DNA from: Calditrichaceae bacterium
GTDB taxonomy: Bacteria > Calditrichota > Calditrichia > RBG-13-44-9 > J075
NCBI GenBank assembly: GCA_013360445.1
Contig: JABWBP010000089.1
Coordinates: 1 to 49,265, forward strand
Direction of reading: 5' to 3'
Length of the DNA stretch: 49,265 nucleotides
Made by a program: the position numbers and the translations under genes. This document shows positions 1 through 6,673 of this stretch, in pieces. The notes below the pieces were generated by a model, which worked only from the letters and a program-made list of their open reading frames with translations, was not told the origin of the DNA and searched no databases. How positions within the stretch are numbered: the first letter of the stretch is position 1; each line of letters begins with the position of its first letter.

Positions 1-52
1 TTGTGGAACATCTTTTTCTACCAAACAGGTTTTTTTAGCAAGCTTTTTATAT

Positions 53-98
53 CTCTGTGCTCTCTGTGCTCTCTGTGGCAAGATGCCTGAATAGTTAC
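53..98. repeat. CTCTGTG-type interspersed repeat, copy 1
   Basis: Three head-to-tail CTCTGTG units end in CTCTGTGGC, then a few bases later CTGAATAGTTAC. The reverse complement of this block (GTAACTATTCAG, spacer, GCCACAGAG, then CACAGAG units) matches the sequence at 33961-34003 in opposite orientation. It abuts the 3' end of a toxin gene, as the other copy abuts a vapC pseudogene. Function unknown; read directly from the sequence. Confidence 0.6.
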
Positions 99-104
99 AT
101 ATTT

Positions 105-464
105 TTAAAGATTGAGTGTATGGCGTAACGCGGCATCAACTTTACTCATGGGAAGAATGCCGATTTTTCGATCAATCTCGGATTCTATAATCGTGGCAAG
201 ATTATCGGTCATCACCACGGAGTCACTAAGCAAACCGGATTGCTGGCCCTCCGGTGTGGAGAGAAGGATGACGACGCGGCTGGGATGATTTGCACGAAAC
301 ATCTTACTGCTGATCATCGCAACAATGACCTGTGATAATCCGGTTTGGAGATTATCTGCTTGAACAATGAGGGCTGGTCGAGTCTTGGCGGTGCTCAAAT
401 TGGAATGAGGGAAGAGCACTAAAATAACATCGCCGCGCTTATAGGCTGGATTTGGCTGCATCAT
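105..464 (-). CDS. MazF/PemK-family endoribonuclease toxin
   Basis: About 119 residues when started at the tandem ATGATG (464/461). The N-terminal motif YKRGDVILVLFPHSN, then KTRPALIV and a later QSGLLSDSV, are typical of MazF/PemK (CcdB-fold) mRNA interferases, which cleave cellular RNA when their antitoxin is degraded. The frame stays open upstream to 575, but that extension only reads through the antitoxin gene, so the ATG pair was chosen; it overlaps the antitoxin stop by about 25 bases, the usual translationally coupled toxin-antitoxin layout. The RGD and the P-F segment look intact, so the toxin may be active. Family assignment is by motif, and the exact cleavage specificity cannot be read. 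Confidence 0.85.
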   Translation of the reverse strand: MMQPNPAYKRGDVILVLFPHSNLSTAKTRPALIVQADNLQTGLSQVIVAMISSKMFRANHPSRVVILLSTPEGQQSGLLSDSVVMTDNLATIIESEIDRKIGILPMSKVDAALRHTLNL

Positions 465-690
465 AATTATCGTAAATGTCCATTTCCGGGCTATCCCAAT
501 CTTCTGCAAAAGTCGCCAGGCGGGCGCGTAAATCCGCTGCTTGTGCTTCATCGATTCCCCGCGCTCGTAAATCAATACAATTCGGGCTTAAGAAGATCAC
601 GATAACGCGCATCTCGTCATTCAGGCTGGCAGGCGCTTCTTTCAATTCGACCTTGCCGTTGCGATAAATACCTTCTACGCTGATAAACAT
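439..690 (-). CDS. Antitoxin of the MazF-like pair
   Basis: 83 residues beginning MFISVEGIYRNGKVEL, a short beta-rich N-terminus (YxNGKVEL-x-EAP) seen in small antitoxins paired with MazF or PIN toxins, followed by a charged helical C-terminus (DLRARLATFAEDWDSPEMD) that probably wraps the toxin. A GAGG ribosome binding site lies about 8 bases before the ATG. It is the promoter-proximal gene and its end overlaps the toxin start, so both are likely made from one mRNA and autoregulated. The DNA-binding fold is not recognisable with certainty; the assignment rests on size, position and overlap. Confidence 0.7.
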   Translation of the reverse strand: MFISVEGIYRNGKVELKEAPASLNDEMRVIVIFLSPNCIDLRARGIDEAQAADLRARLATFAEDWDSPEMDIYDNYDAAKSSL

Positions 691-894
691 AATTGCTTAC
701 CTCGTCAATCGATCAATTCGTTTTTAATTTCAGGGATTGCGCGGCCGCTTACATTCACTTCGCAATCCTAATCAAGATACAAATTGATAAAACCTTCTGC
801 AACAACAATAAAGCGCCCGGGGCCAGGAGGAATTTCTTGCGTATTCGCCAAAAAATCGGGAAGGGGTTTTGGGAGGGTAAAAATGGTTTTGGAA

Positions 895-1083
895 TTATTT
901 ATTTCCCTTCATTTCTTTTATTCGTGCGATTACCCCGTGCAAGGCCACATCGCCGAATAAAGTATCCCGCTCCTCCGCATAATTACCATAGCCAGTGGTG
1001 AATTGATTGATAAACCGAAGGGTATTTGCCAATCCGATCTCTTTGCAGAGGATATGGATGGCATCAGTGGTTATTTCATTTAT
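895..1083 (-). pseudogene. Small conserved protein without a standard start codon
   Basis: An open frame of 62 codons after an in-frame TGA reads like a real protein: NEITTDAIHILCKEIGL, TLRFINQFTTGYGNY, then ERDTLFGD and a basic end, with a TAA stop at 895. The GLANTLRFINQF...GYGNY..ERD..FGD pattern resembles small proteins often found beside toxin-antitoxin genes (recalled similarity, not searched). There is no ATG, GTG or TTG between the upstream TGA and the conserved part; the first codons available are TTA (1092) and ATA (1083). A purine-rich AGGGGA lies just upstream of the TTA. Either the start codon mutated and this is a fresh pseudogene, or a rare start is used. Confidence 0.6.
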
Positions 1084-1140
1084 GGTGCTTAACTTCTTTT
1101 CCCCTCATCTTGCCAGGGCCATCTGCTTGCCAATCTCAAG

Positions 1141-4100
1141 CTATTTCCCCCCTGATTTTCCCGGCCTGCTTTTCCGGCCCGCTCCTCCCTTCACGCCGCG
1201 ACTCGCTTTTGAGCTTTCCCTGCCCCTGCCCCCCTTCGACAAGCTCAGGGCAAGCCTGCCACCTGACCTCACCCCCTCCAACAACTTCCCCACCTGGTAT
1301 TCCGACCCCGCCTCCGCCCTCTGCCAGCTTTCGATCACTTCGTAAAGCGCGGCAATTTTTTCGGCGATGTTAGCAGTAGCGGTTGCGGGGGGTTTGGCGC
1401 CGGGTCGCTCCTTCGCAGCCGCGCCTTTTTTTACCGGCGCTAACTCCGCCACTGCTTCCGCCCCGGCGGATGTTTCCCGGTCAGAAAATACCGTTTGCAG
1501 CGCTCCGATCACAAACAGCCAGCCCATCGCCTGCTCGAAGGCTTCTTTGTTGTACCACAGCACCTCGTTGAAGCGGTTCACCTTCAGAAACTGGGCAAAC
1601 TCCTCATCCTTCAAGAGCCGGTCTAAGAGGCGGAAGGGGCGATCCTTCTTCGCCCCGCTTTCTCCAAACCAGTTCTGCTGGCGGGTGAGCAGCTTGACCA
1701 GCCCTACCGCCCGCTCGCTCTGCTGGCTCTCCAGCCCGGCCTGCTCTAAGCTGGCGCGAATGATCTTGTGCAGCAGCCACTCGTCGATCAGCTCGCGGCT
1801 GCGGAGGGGGAAATCTTCCTCTGGCGAAGCCACGGATACCCGGGATACCCACCCCCCGATCTTCCCCAAACCGTGCACCAATACCCAACTGAATATTACT
1901 CCCAGCGCAAAATCGCGTTGGGAAAGCTGCATCTCCAAGTAGGTGAGCGCGTCTTTGAATTTGGGCGATTTCTCCGCCGGGTAACGCTTCCCGATCCGGC
2001 GAGAATCGAATTGCAGCGCCTGCCTCAATTCCTCGCGCACTTCCGCCGCCAGCGCGTTTGCATCTGCCTCAAAGTCGCTAAATTCACGCGCTTCTTCCAA
2101 AAAGGCGCGATAATTGGTTTCTATTTGATCCAGCAGATCGCCCGGTTGTTCGCTGCTCCCGGCAGGCGCGCCGCTTTCCTCCCCGCCGTGGGCTTGCATC
2201 AAGCGCTCCAGGGTGGCGGGATTCATCAACTCCCGGAAGGGGGCGTGGAGGGGGCGCAAAAAGAGTTCCTGAAGCGCCTCTTCCACGTCCGGCACCCCGC
2301 GGCCCTGCAATTCCGCGTGCAAGCGCCCGTAGGAGTGAAATTCGCTATCACGAACTTCCCGGAAGTTCAGGAACACCTGGTGCTTGTAAGCGCCCAATTC
2401 GATATACAATCCCTGCTCCCAGAGGGTGCGGCAATGGCGAATATATTCTAACCCGCTCACGTGGTCGCGGAAAATGATGAAATAATCATCCTCGCGCTGC
2501 AGCGCCAGCCCCTCCCCGATGGTTTTCTGCACGATGCGCTTGCTCTCCCCGCTTTCGTCCTTCTCCGCAAAGGCCGCGGAGGTGCGGATCCAGCCCCGGG
2601 TATCGGCGAATTTGTTGTGGAAGACCACCAGGGCGCGCTCCTCCCCGAAGCGGTTGGAGTAAGCGAACACGTCCTCGTTTACCGCGCCGTCTTCGGTGTA
2701 AAAATCATAGAGCAGGAAGTTCTCCACCTCCGCAAAGAGGTAGCGTTTTTTCATCACCGGGAAAATTTCCCGCTGGTGGCGCTCCACTAAGTATTGATTG
2801 GGCTGCTCGTCGTAATAAGCGCGGCGGTATTCCATCCCGTACTTCTCCTTGAAACCCTCTACCTGGCCGTGCCCGAACATGGGCAGGCCGGGCATGGTGC
2901 ACATCATCATGCACACCCCGAAATACTTATCGCCGTCGCCGAACTGGTAGATGGCGGTCTCCTCGTCGGGATTGTTCATAAAATTGACGTAGCGTTTCAA
3001 TATCTCCGGATCGAATTCCATGGTGTTTTTGATGGTGTAGCGGTATTTCTGGTTCTCTTCCTTCATCAACATATTCATGAAGGCGCTGTTATAGACCCGG
3101 TGCATGCCGAGGGTGCGCACAAAGTAGCCTTCCATCAGCCAGAAGGCCTCCGCTAACAGCAGAGTATCGGGCGCTTCCTTTGCCACCCGATCCACCACCT
3201 CGCGCCAGAATTCTTCCGGCACAATTTCATCGAATCGGGCGCGGGTCATGCCGTGCTGGGCGCGGGAGGGAATGTCTCCGCCGCTGCCGGGGGCGGGAAA
3301 CCAGAGGCGATGGTAGTGGCGTTTGGCCAGGGTCATGGCGGCGTCGAAACGGATGACCGGGAACTGCCGCGCCACGTGCAGGATAGTTTGAATTACCGCC
3401 TCGCGCACCTCCGGTTGGGTGTAATCCAACTGCGCGGTGTCGTTCCAGGGGAAGCTGGTTCCGTCGTTGCCGTGGTAGATGTAGCGGGTGTCGCCGGTGG
3501 GAAAATAGACCCGCTTGAAGACCACCGCGGCGTCGCTGCGGTCGTAGTAATGGTCTTCGATGTAGATGCCCACGTCGGGCTGCTCGGAAAGGTTCGCCCC
3601 GTTGAAGGTGTAAGCGGGGAAGGGCGGGTAAGGAAGCTGGATATACCACTCCGGGTGCTCGATCACCCATTTGGAATAAACGCCGGTGTGGTTGGGAACC
3701 ATGTCGCTGGCCAAGCGGATGCCGCGCTTGCCGCAGCGCTCTTTTAGATTGGCGTAGGCTTCATCGCCGCCGATGTCGCGGGCAATTTGATAATCATACA
3801 GCGAATACGCGGAGGATTCCGCCTCCGGGTTGCCGCACATCTGCTTGATTTTTTTGGAAGCGGAGCTGCGCTCCCAGATGCCGATCAGCCACAGCCCGGT
3901 AAAGCCCCAGCGCGCCAGGGTATCCAATTCCTCATCGGGAATCTGGTCTAACCGGGCGACGGGTTTCTGGTACTTCTTTGAAAGCTGATCCAGCCACACT
4001 AAGGTGCTCTTGGCCAGCAGCACCAGGCGCGGCATCCAGTGGGTATCGGGGCTGTAGCGTTCCGGCTCCGCATCCTGGTGGGCGTAATCCGGCACAAAGG

Positions 4101-5109
4101 TTTCCTTTGGGCCGGGGCCGGGCAGGAAGCGCATTTTCTTTTCTTCGGTGATGAAATCTAACGCCCGCAGCAGGGGCAAATCCGCCCCCTCGGCTTTGCC
4201 GAAGAGCAGCTCCCACTTGATTTTCAAGGCCGCGGCCAGGTACAATCCCCACTGCTGCTGCATGAACAGCAGTTGATCGCTGAGCGAGTAGGGATTGGCG
4301 AGCGTGGGAGTGCGCAGCAGGCGCAGGAGGTTTTGATTCCCGGCGGGACCGAAGAGCGGCTGGGTCTCGAAAAAAGCGTCGAGGTTATCCATCGCCTGTT
4401 TATAGACGGTCTGCTTTTCTAACAGTTCGTCGTCGAACAGTTCCCCGTATTTCATGAAGGCGGGATTGGAATTTTCCAGCCAGAGCAGCAGCATCTCCTC
4501 CAGGGCGATCTGGCGGTTGGAAATCCCGCCGGTCTCGCCCTTCAGGTACTCTTCCAATGTGATTTTGTTCTGATACACCGCCAGCGGGGGAAACTCCTCC
4601 ACGAAGCGGCGCAGCATTTTATCGATGTCCCCGGCGCTGAATTTCTGCTCCAGCCAATCCAGCGCGTCTTTGAACACGTTGGCGTTGGCCTCCCGGCGAT
4701 ACACTTCTAACATGGTGTGCAGAATTTCGTCGATCAATCCCATGGCGTTGATCTCTGCGGCGCTCACCGCCCGTTCGGGATGGTTTTTCAGGTCGCGTTT
4801 CTCGTTCATCTTTTGGGCGAACAACTGCGCGGCCTGGAAATTGGCGAAGATTACCCTGCCGCTGCTGCCGAAGAGGGAGAGATCGAACTGGTATTCGTCG
4901 CGGGCTTTGCGGGAGACGTGGAATTCGAATGTCGATTTGGGATTGCGAATTGCGGATTGCGGATTGCGAGTTTTGAGTTGCGGGTTGCGGGTTGCGAGTT
5001 GTCCGGCGCTCAAAATTGGCAATTGGCAATTGGCAATTGGCAATTGACAATTAACACCTTGCAATTTTGTGAATCTTACAGAAATGGGAGTGCTAAAGAA
5101 GGTTTCCAA
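1141..5109 (-). CDS. Large GH13 alpha-amylase-family glycosidase
   Basis: 1322 residues, far longer than ordinary alpha-amylases (400-700). A helical N-terminal region of about 380 residues precedes a GH13 TIM barrel: region I DMVPNHTG (about residue 467), region II IRFDAAMTL with nucleophile Asp589, region III LLLAEAFWLME with acid/base Glu654, and region IV FMNNPDEE with Asp715. Region IV has Pro where most GH13 enzymes have His before the third catalytic Asp. A helical C-terminal region follows. No signal peptide is seen, so a cytoplasmic role on glycogen or maltodextrin is likely (inference). Translation probably starts at the TTG at 5109, preceded by GGAGAGG eight bases away. Residues about 20-65 and about 1285-1294 are encoded by simple interspersed repeats (NCQLPIANCQLPI, RNPQSAIRNPKS, LALSLSKG), so the frame has been invaded at both ends. 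Substrate unknown. Confidence 0.85.
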   Translation of the reverse strand: METFFSTPISVRFTKLQGVNCQLPIANCQLPILSAGQLATRNPQLKTRNPQSAIRNPKSTFEFHVSRKARDEYQFDLSLFGSSGRVIFANFQAAQLFAQKMNEKRDLKNHPERAVSAAEINAMGLIDEILHTMLEVYRREANANVFKDALDWLEQKFSAGDIDKMLRRFVEEFPPLAVYQNKITLEEYLKGETGGISNRQIALEEMLLLWLENSNPAFMKYGELFDDELLEKQTVYKQAMDNLDAFFETQPLFGPAGNQNLLRLLRTPTLANPYSLSDQLLFMQQQWGLYLAAALKIKWELLFGKAEGADLPLLRALDFITEEKKMRFLPGPGPKETFVPDYAHQDAEPERYSPDTHWMPRLVLLAKSTLVWLDQLSKKYQKPVARLDQIPDEELDTLARWGFTGLWLIGIWERSSASKKIKQMCGNPEAESSAYSLYDYQIARDIGGDEAYANLKERCGKRGIRLASDMVPNHTGVYSKWVIEHPEWYIQLPYPPFPAYTFNGANLSEQPDVGIYIEDHYYDRSDAAVVFKRVYFPTGDTRYIYHGNDGTSFPWNDTAQLDYTQPEVREAVIQTILHVARQFPVIRFDAAMTLAKRHYHRLWFPAPGSGGDIPSRAQHGMTRARFDEIVPEEFWREVVDRVAKEAPDTLLLAEAFWLMEGYFVRTLGMHRVYNSAFMNMLMKEENQKYRYTIKNTMEFDPEILKRYVNFMNNPDEETAIYQFGDGDKYFGVCMMMCTMPGLPMFGHGQVEGFKEKYGMEYRRAYYDEQPNQYLVERHQREIFPVMKKRYLFAEVENFLLYDFYTEDGAVNEDVFAYSNRFGEERALVVFHNKFADTRGWIRTSAAFAEKDESGESKRIVQKTIGEGLALQREDDYFIIFRDHVSGLEYIRHCRTLWEQGLYIELGAYKHQVFLNFREVRDSEFHSYGRLHAELQGRGVPDVEEALQELFLRPLHAPFRELMNPATLERLMQAHGGEESGAPAGSSEQPGDLLDQIETNYRAFLEEAREFSDFEADANALAAEVREELRQALQFDSRRIGKRYPAEKSPKFKDALTYLEMQLSQRDFALGVIFSWVLVHGLGKIGGWVSRVSVASPEEDFPLRSRELIDEWLLHKIIRASLEQAGLESQQSERAVGLVKLLTRQQNWFGESGAKKDRPFRLLDRLLKDEEFAQFLKVNRFNEVLWYNKEAFEQAMGWLFVIGALQTVFSDRETSAGAEAVAELAPVKKGAAAKERPGAKPPATATANIAEKIAALYEVIESWQRAEAGSEYQVGKLLEGVRSGGRLALSLSKGGRGRESSKASRGVKGGAGRKSRPGKSGGK
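1230..1260. repeat. Interspersed repeat inside the GH13 frame (LALSLSKG type)
   Basis: Plus-strand CCTTCGACAAGCTCAGGGC is read on the minus strand as ALSLSKG near the C-terminus of the GH13 protein. The sequence CCTGAGC-TGTCGAAGG is a short repeat widespread in many bacterial genomes (recalled). A diverged relative, CCTTCGGCAGGCTCAGG, occurs inside mfd at 37212-37228. The insertion leaves the frame open and changes only the low-complexity tail. Confidence 0.7.
4925..5062. repeat. Simple repeats inside the GH13 N-terminal coding region
   Basis: Two blocks of short tandem units: GGATTGC/GGGTTGC-type units (about 4940-5000) and CAATTGG units (about 5021-5046). On the minus strand they are translated in frame as NCQLPIANCQLPI and RNPQSAIRNPKS-type peptides just after the start of the GH13 gene. 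Similar A/T-rich units (AAATTCAAAATTCC) occur within mfd at 37100. They look like insertion of a non-coding repeat class into coding DNA without loss of frame. Confidence 0.75.
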
Positions 5110-5188
5110 TGCTTTATCCTCTCCAATGATCGGTTAACCCCGGTTTGCCGGGGCGCTTGTTTTCCGTAAGCAATATAATCAGGGGGGA

Positions 5189-5242
5189 GGGATTATGAAA
5201 TAGGGGAAATGGATTGGATGTAAGACGAACATCCTGTTCGTC
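5189..5242. repeat. 29-bp core repeat, copy A, with hairpin
   Basis: Core from GGGATTATGAAA to GGGGAAATGGATTGG at 5189-5217, followed by a palindrome GACGAACA-TCC-TGTTCGTC at 5224-5242. The same core recurs at 6050-6078 and 8726-8754, and the copy at 8726 is also followed by GACGAACA...TGTTCGT. All copies are in the same orientation and lie between small accessory genes. No coding role is seen. Confidence 0.8.
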
Positions 5243-5344
5243 TGGATTGGAGGTGTTCCCGCGGGGCGATTGGTTGCGACTGGTGGGAAGTTTGAGAAAG
5301 ACGGAAGGTAATATAGTTGAGCGCCGTATCCTTACTCCAATTGG

Positions 5345-5656
5345 CTACTGCGCATTAGCCGCCTGGAACACTTTTACTTCTCTCTCCAACTCATCGGCGA
5401 TATGGTCGATTTCCACTTCCAGATCATAATGGGATTGCAAATTGATCCAGAATTGGGGAGACATGTTAAAAAATTTGCCCAACCTTAAGGCGGTGTTCGC
5501 TGTAATCGCGCGTTTGCCATGAATAATTTCGTTGATGCGCCGGGCCGGCACGTGGATATCTTTGGCCAGGCGATATTGGGTAATGCCCATGGGAATCAAA
5601 AATTCTTCTAAGAGTATTTCTCCCGGGTGAACCGGGGGGATTTTTTGTTCATTCAT
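5345..5656 (-). CDS. higA: HigA-family antitoxin (XRE HTH)
   Basis: 103 residues. VHPGEILLEEFLIPMGITQ followed by an XRE helix-turn-helix (YRLAKDIHVPARRINEII, about residues 27-45) and the HGKRAITANTALRL and FWINLQ motifs is diagnostic for HigA/VapI antitoxins. It neutralises the HigB ribosome-dependent ribonuclease encoded immediately upstream and represses the shared promoter. The gene is the distal one of the pair, with a 13-base gap after higB, which is the inverted (toxin-first) order typical of higBA. An intact product is expected. Confidence 0.92.
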   Translation of the reverse strand: MNEQKIPPVHPGEILLEEFLIPMGITQYRLAKDIHVPARRINEIIHGKRAITANTALRLGKFFNMSPQFWINLQSHYDLEVEIDHIADELEREVKVFQAANAQ

Positions 5657-5669
5657 GTTAAACCCTTTC

Positions 5670-5951
5670 TTAATGATAATTTACAATTTCAACTTCATAA
5701 GCGTCGCCCTCGCTCCAAACAAAACAAATCCGCCACTGTTTATTGATGCGGATGCTGTGCTGGCCTTTTCGATCCCCTTTAAGGGCTTCTAAATGATTAG
5801 ACGGCGGCGCTCTCAGGGAATTCAAGTCCGGGGCAGCATCCAGCATCCAGAGTTTACGCATGGCGATTTTTTGAATATCGTGGGGTAGTCTTCGGGAATA
5901 GCCCCGGTGATAAATTTTTTCAGCCTCCTTATCCTTAAAGCTCTTGATCAT
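5670..5951 (-). CDS. higB: HigB-family toxin (RelE superfamily)
   Basis: 93 residues beginning MIKSFKDKEAEKIYHRG, a typical HigB-1/RelE-like start, with RLPHDIQKIAMRKL, the LRAPPSNHLEALKGDRKGQ segment and the C-terminal RINKQWRICFVW...YEVEIVNYH. These are the conserved parts of the host-inhibition-of-growth toxin, which cuts mRNA on the ribosome. Arg and His residues of the active surface (RINKQWRICF, final YH) are present. No Shine-Dalgarno sequence precedes the ATG, and the promoter -10 box ends only six bases upstream, so the mRNA may be leaderless. Forms an operon with higA. Confidence 0.93.
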   Translation of the reverse strand: MIKSFKDKEAEKIYHRGYSRRLPHDIQKIAMRKLWMLDAAPDLNSLRAPPSNHLEALKGDRKGQHSIRINKQWRICFVWSEGDAYEVEIVNYH

Positions 5952-5957
5952 GCGTCA

Positions 5958-5986
5958 ATAATAAGGAATCTCATTATGAGCATCAA
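5958..5986 (-). promoter_or_regulatory. higBA promoter, probably leaderless
   Basis: On the minus strand TTGATG, a 17-base spacer and TATTAT form a good sigma-70-type promoter; the ATG of higB begins seven bases after the -10 box, which would place transcription start at or within a base or two of the start codon. The spacer region has ATAATG facing TATTAT as a possible HigA operator half-site pair. Inference from sequence only. Confidence 0.55.
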
Positions 5987-6049
5987 GGGTTATTTGTTTG
6001 GCCCCCGTTTCAAGTTACTTTCCGAGAGAGGACATTATTACAACGGGCG

Positions 6050-6078
6050 GGGATTATGAAATAGGGGAAATGGATTGG
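6050..6078. repeat. 29-bp core repeat, copy B
   Basis: Identical in all 29 positions to the core at 5189-5217. The flanks differ: the palindrome with GACGAACA found in copies A and C is absent here, and GGGGAATTGCGGGGG follows instead. Lies between higB and the damaged small gene at 6144. Confidence 0.8.
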
Positions 6079-6143
6079 GGGGAATTGCGGGGGAAGTGGT
6101 TGATTGGAGGGATGGCGTGTTTTGAAGGCGTCTCAGACCTTAC

Positions 6144-6212
6144 TTAAGTGGCGTGCCGGCGGGCGCAGGCTTTGGCCAATCGCATGAGATGTTCTAACTA
6201 CTATGTTGAGAG
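6144..6212 (-). pseudogene. Remnant of a small conserved gene (C-terminal end)
   Basis: Reading minus-strand, LEHLMRLAKACARRHAT then TAA aligns with the end of the damaged gene at 8237-8482 (LEHFMRLAKTRARRLARR); the DNA is also alike over some 55 bases. Two TAG codons stand just before the conserved part and nothing of the N-terminal half (YEEIIDFIAAG) is recognisable nearby. It lies directly downstream of the ChrB-domain gene. A degraded second copy of the same family is the simplest reading. Confidence 0.65.
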
Positions 6213-6229
6213 AAATTAACCCTTAGATT

Positions 6230-6667
6230 TTACCCCTGCTTTGCCGCTTGCAGCCGGCACCAGGCGTATAGCGCGTCATATACTTCAAATTGCCGGCGCA
6301 AATTTTCCATGTCATCAGGAAAACGAAGGTTGTATCCTACCGCGATGGCTTCCAGACCGGGGGCTATTTCGTCGGTGTGGAGGTCGGCTTCAATATCTGC
6401 CGCGTGGACGATTTTAGCGAGCCGGAGGAGAGCCGGTTCCGTCAACCCATACTTTTCCATGATGGTCTCGAAAGAACATTTTCCGTCGTGATGCCCGAGT
6501 TCCACATCGGGAGCATCGTAGGGAATGGCTCCGGTTTCTTTTGCTACCTTTTCCACCTGGCTCTTCGGCACGAAAAGAAACTCCGCCTGCGAGTCAATAA
6601 AACGGGTGATCAGCCACGGGCAGGCAACCCGATCTACATGCACGTGGGAACGAGTTATCCATTTCAT
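6230..6667 (-). CDS. Stand-alone ChrB-type chromate resistance domain protein
   Basis: 145 residues: WITRSHVHVDRVACPWLI, the FIDSQAEFLFVP segment, ELGHHDGKCSFETI, and IVHAADIEADLHTDEIAPG. These match the C-terminal 'chromate resistance' domain of ChrB; full ChrB proteins are about 300 residues with an extra N-terminal regulatory domain that is missing here. The many His, Cys, Asp and Glu residues fit a metal- or oxyanion-related role. The start ATG has an AGGAGT ribosome binding site that overlaps the stop of the MFS gene six bases upstream, so the two are co-translated. No ChrA chromate pump is nearby; the MFS protein may take that place (inference). Downstream is a relic at 6144. Confidence 0.82.
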   Translation of the reverse strand: MKWITRSHVHVDRVACPWLITRFIDSQAEFLFVPKSQVEKVAKETGAIPYDAPDVELGHHDGKCSFETIMEKYGLTEPALLRLAKIVHAADIEADLHTDEIAPGLEAIAVGYNLRFPDDMENLRRQFEVYDALYAWCRLQAAKQG

Positions 6668-6673
6668 AATTGT

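Noticed and set aside
105-575. A longer MazF-like protein starting at 575.
   Set aside because: The extra residues only read through the antitoxin gene in another frame and have no ribosome binding site; the ATGATG at 464/461 fits the family start.
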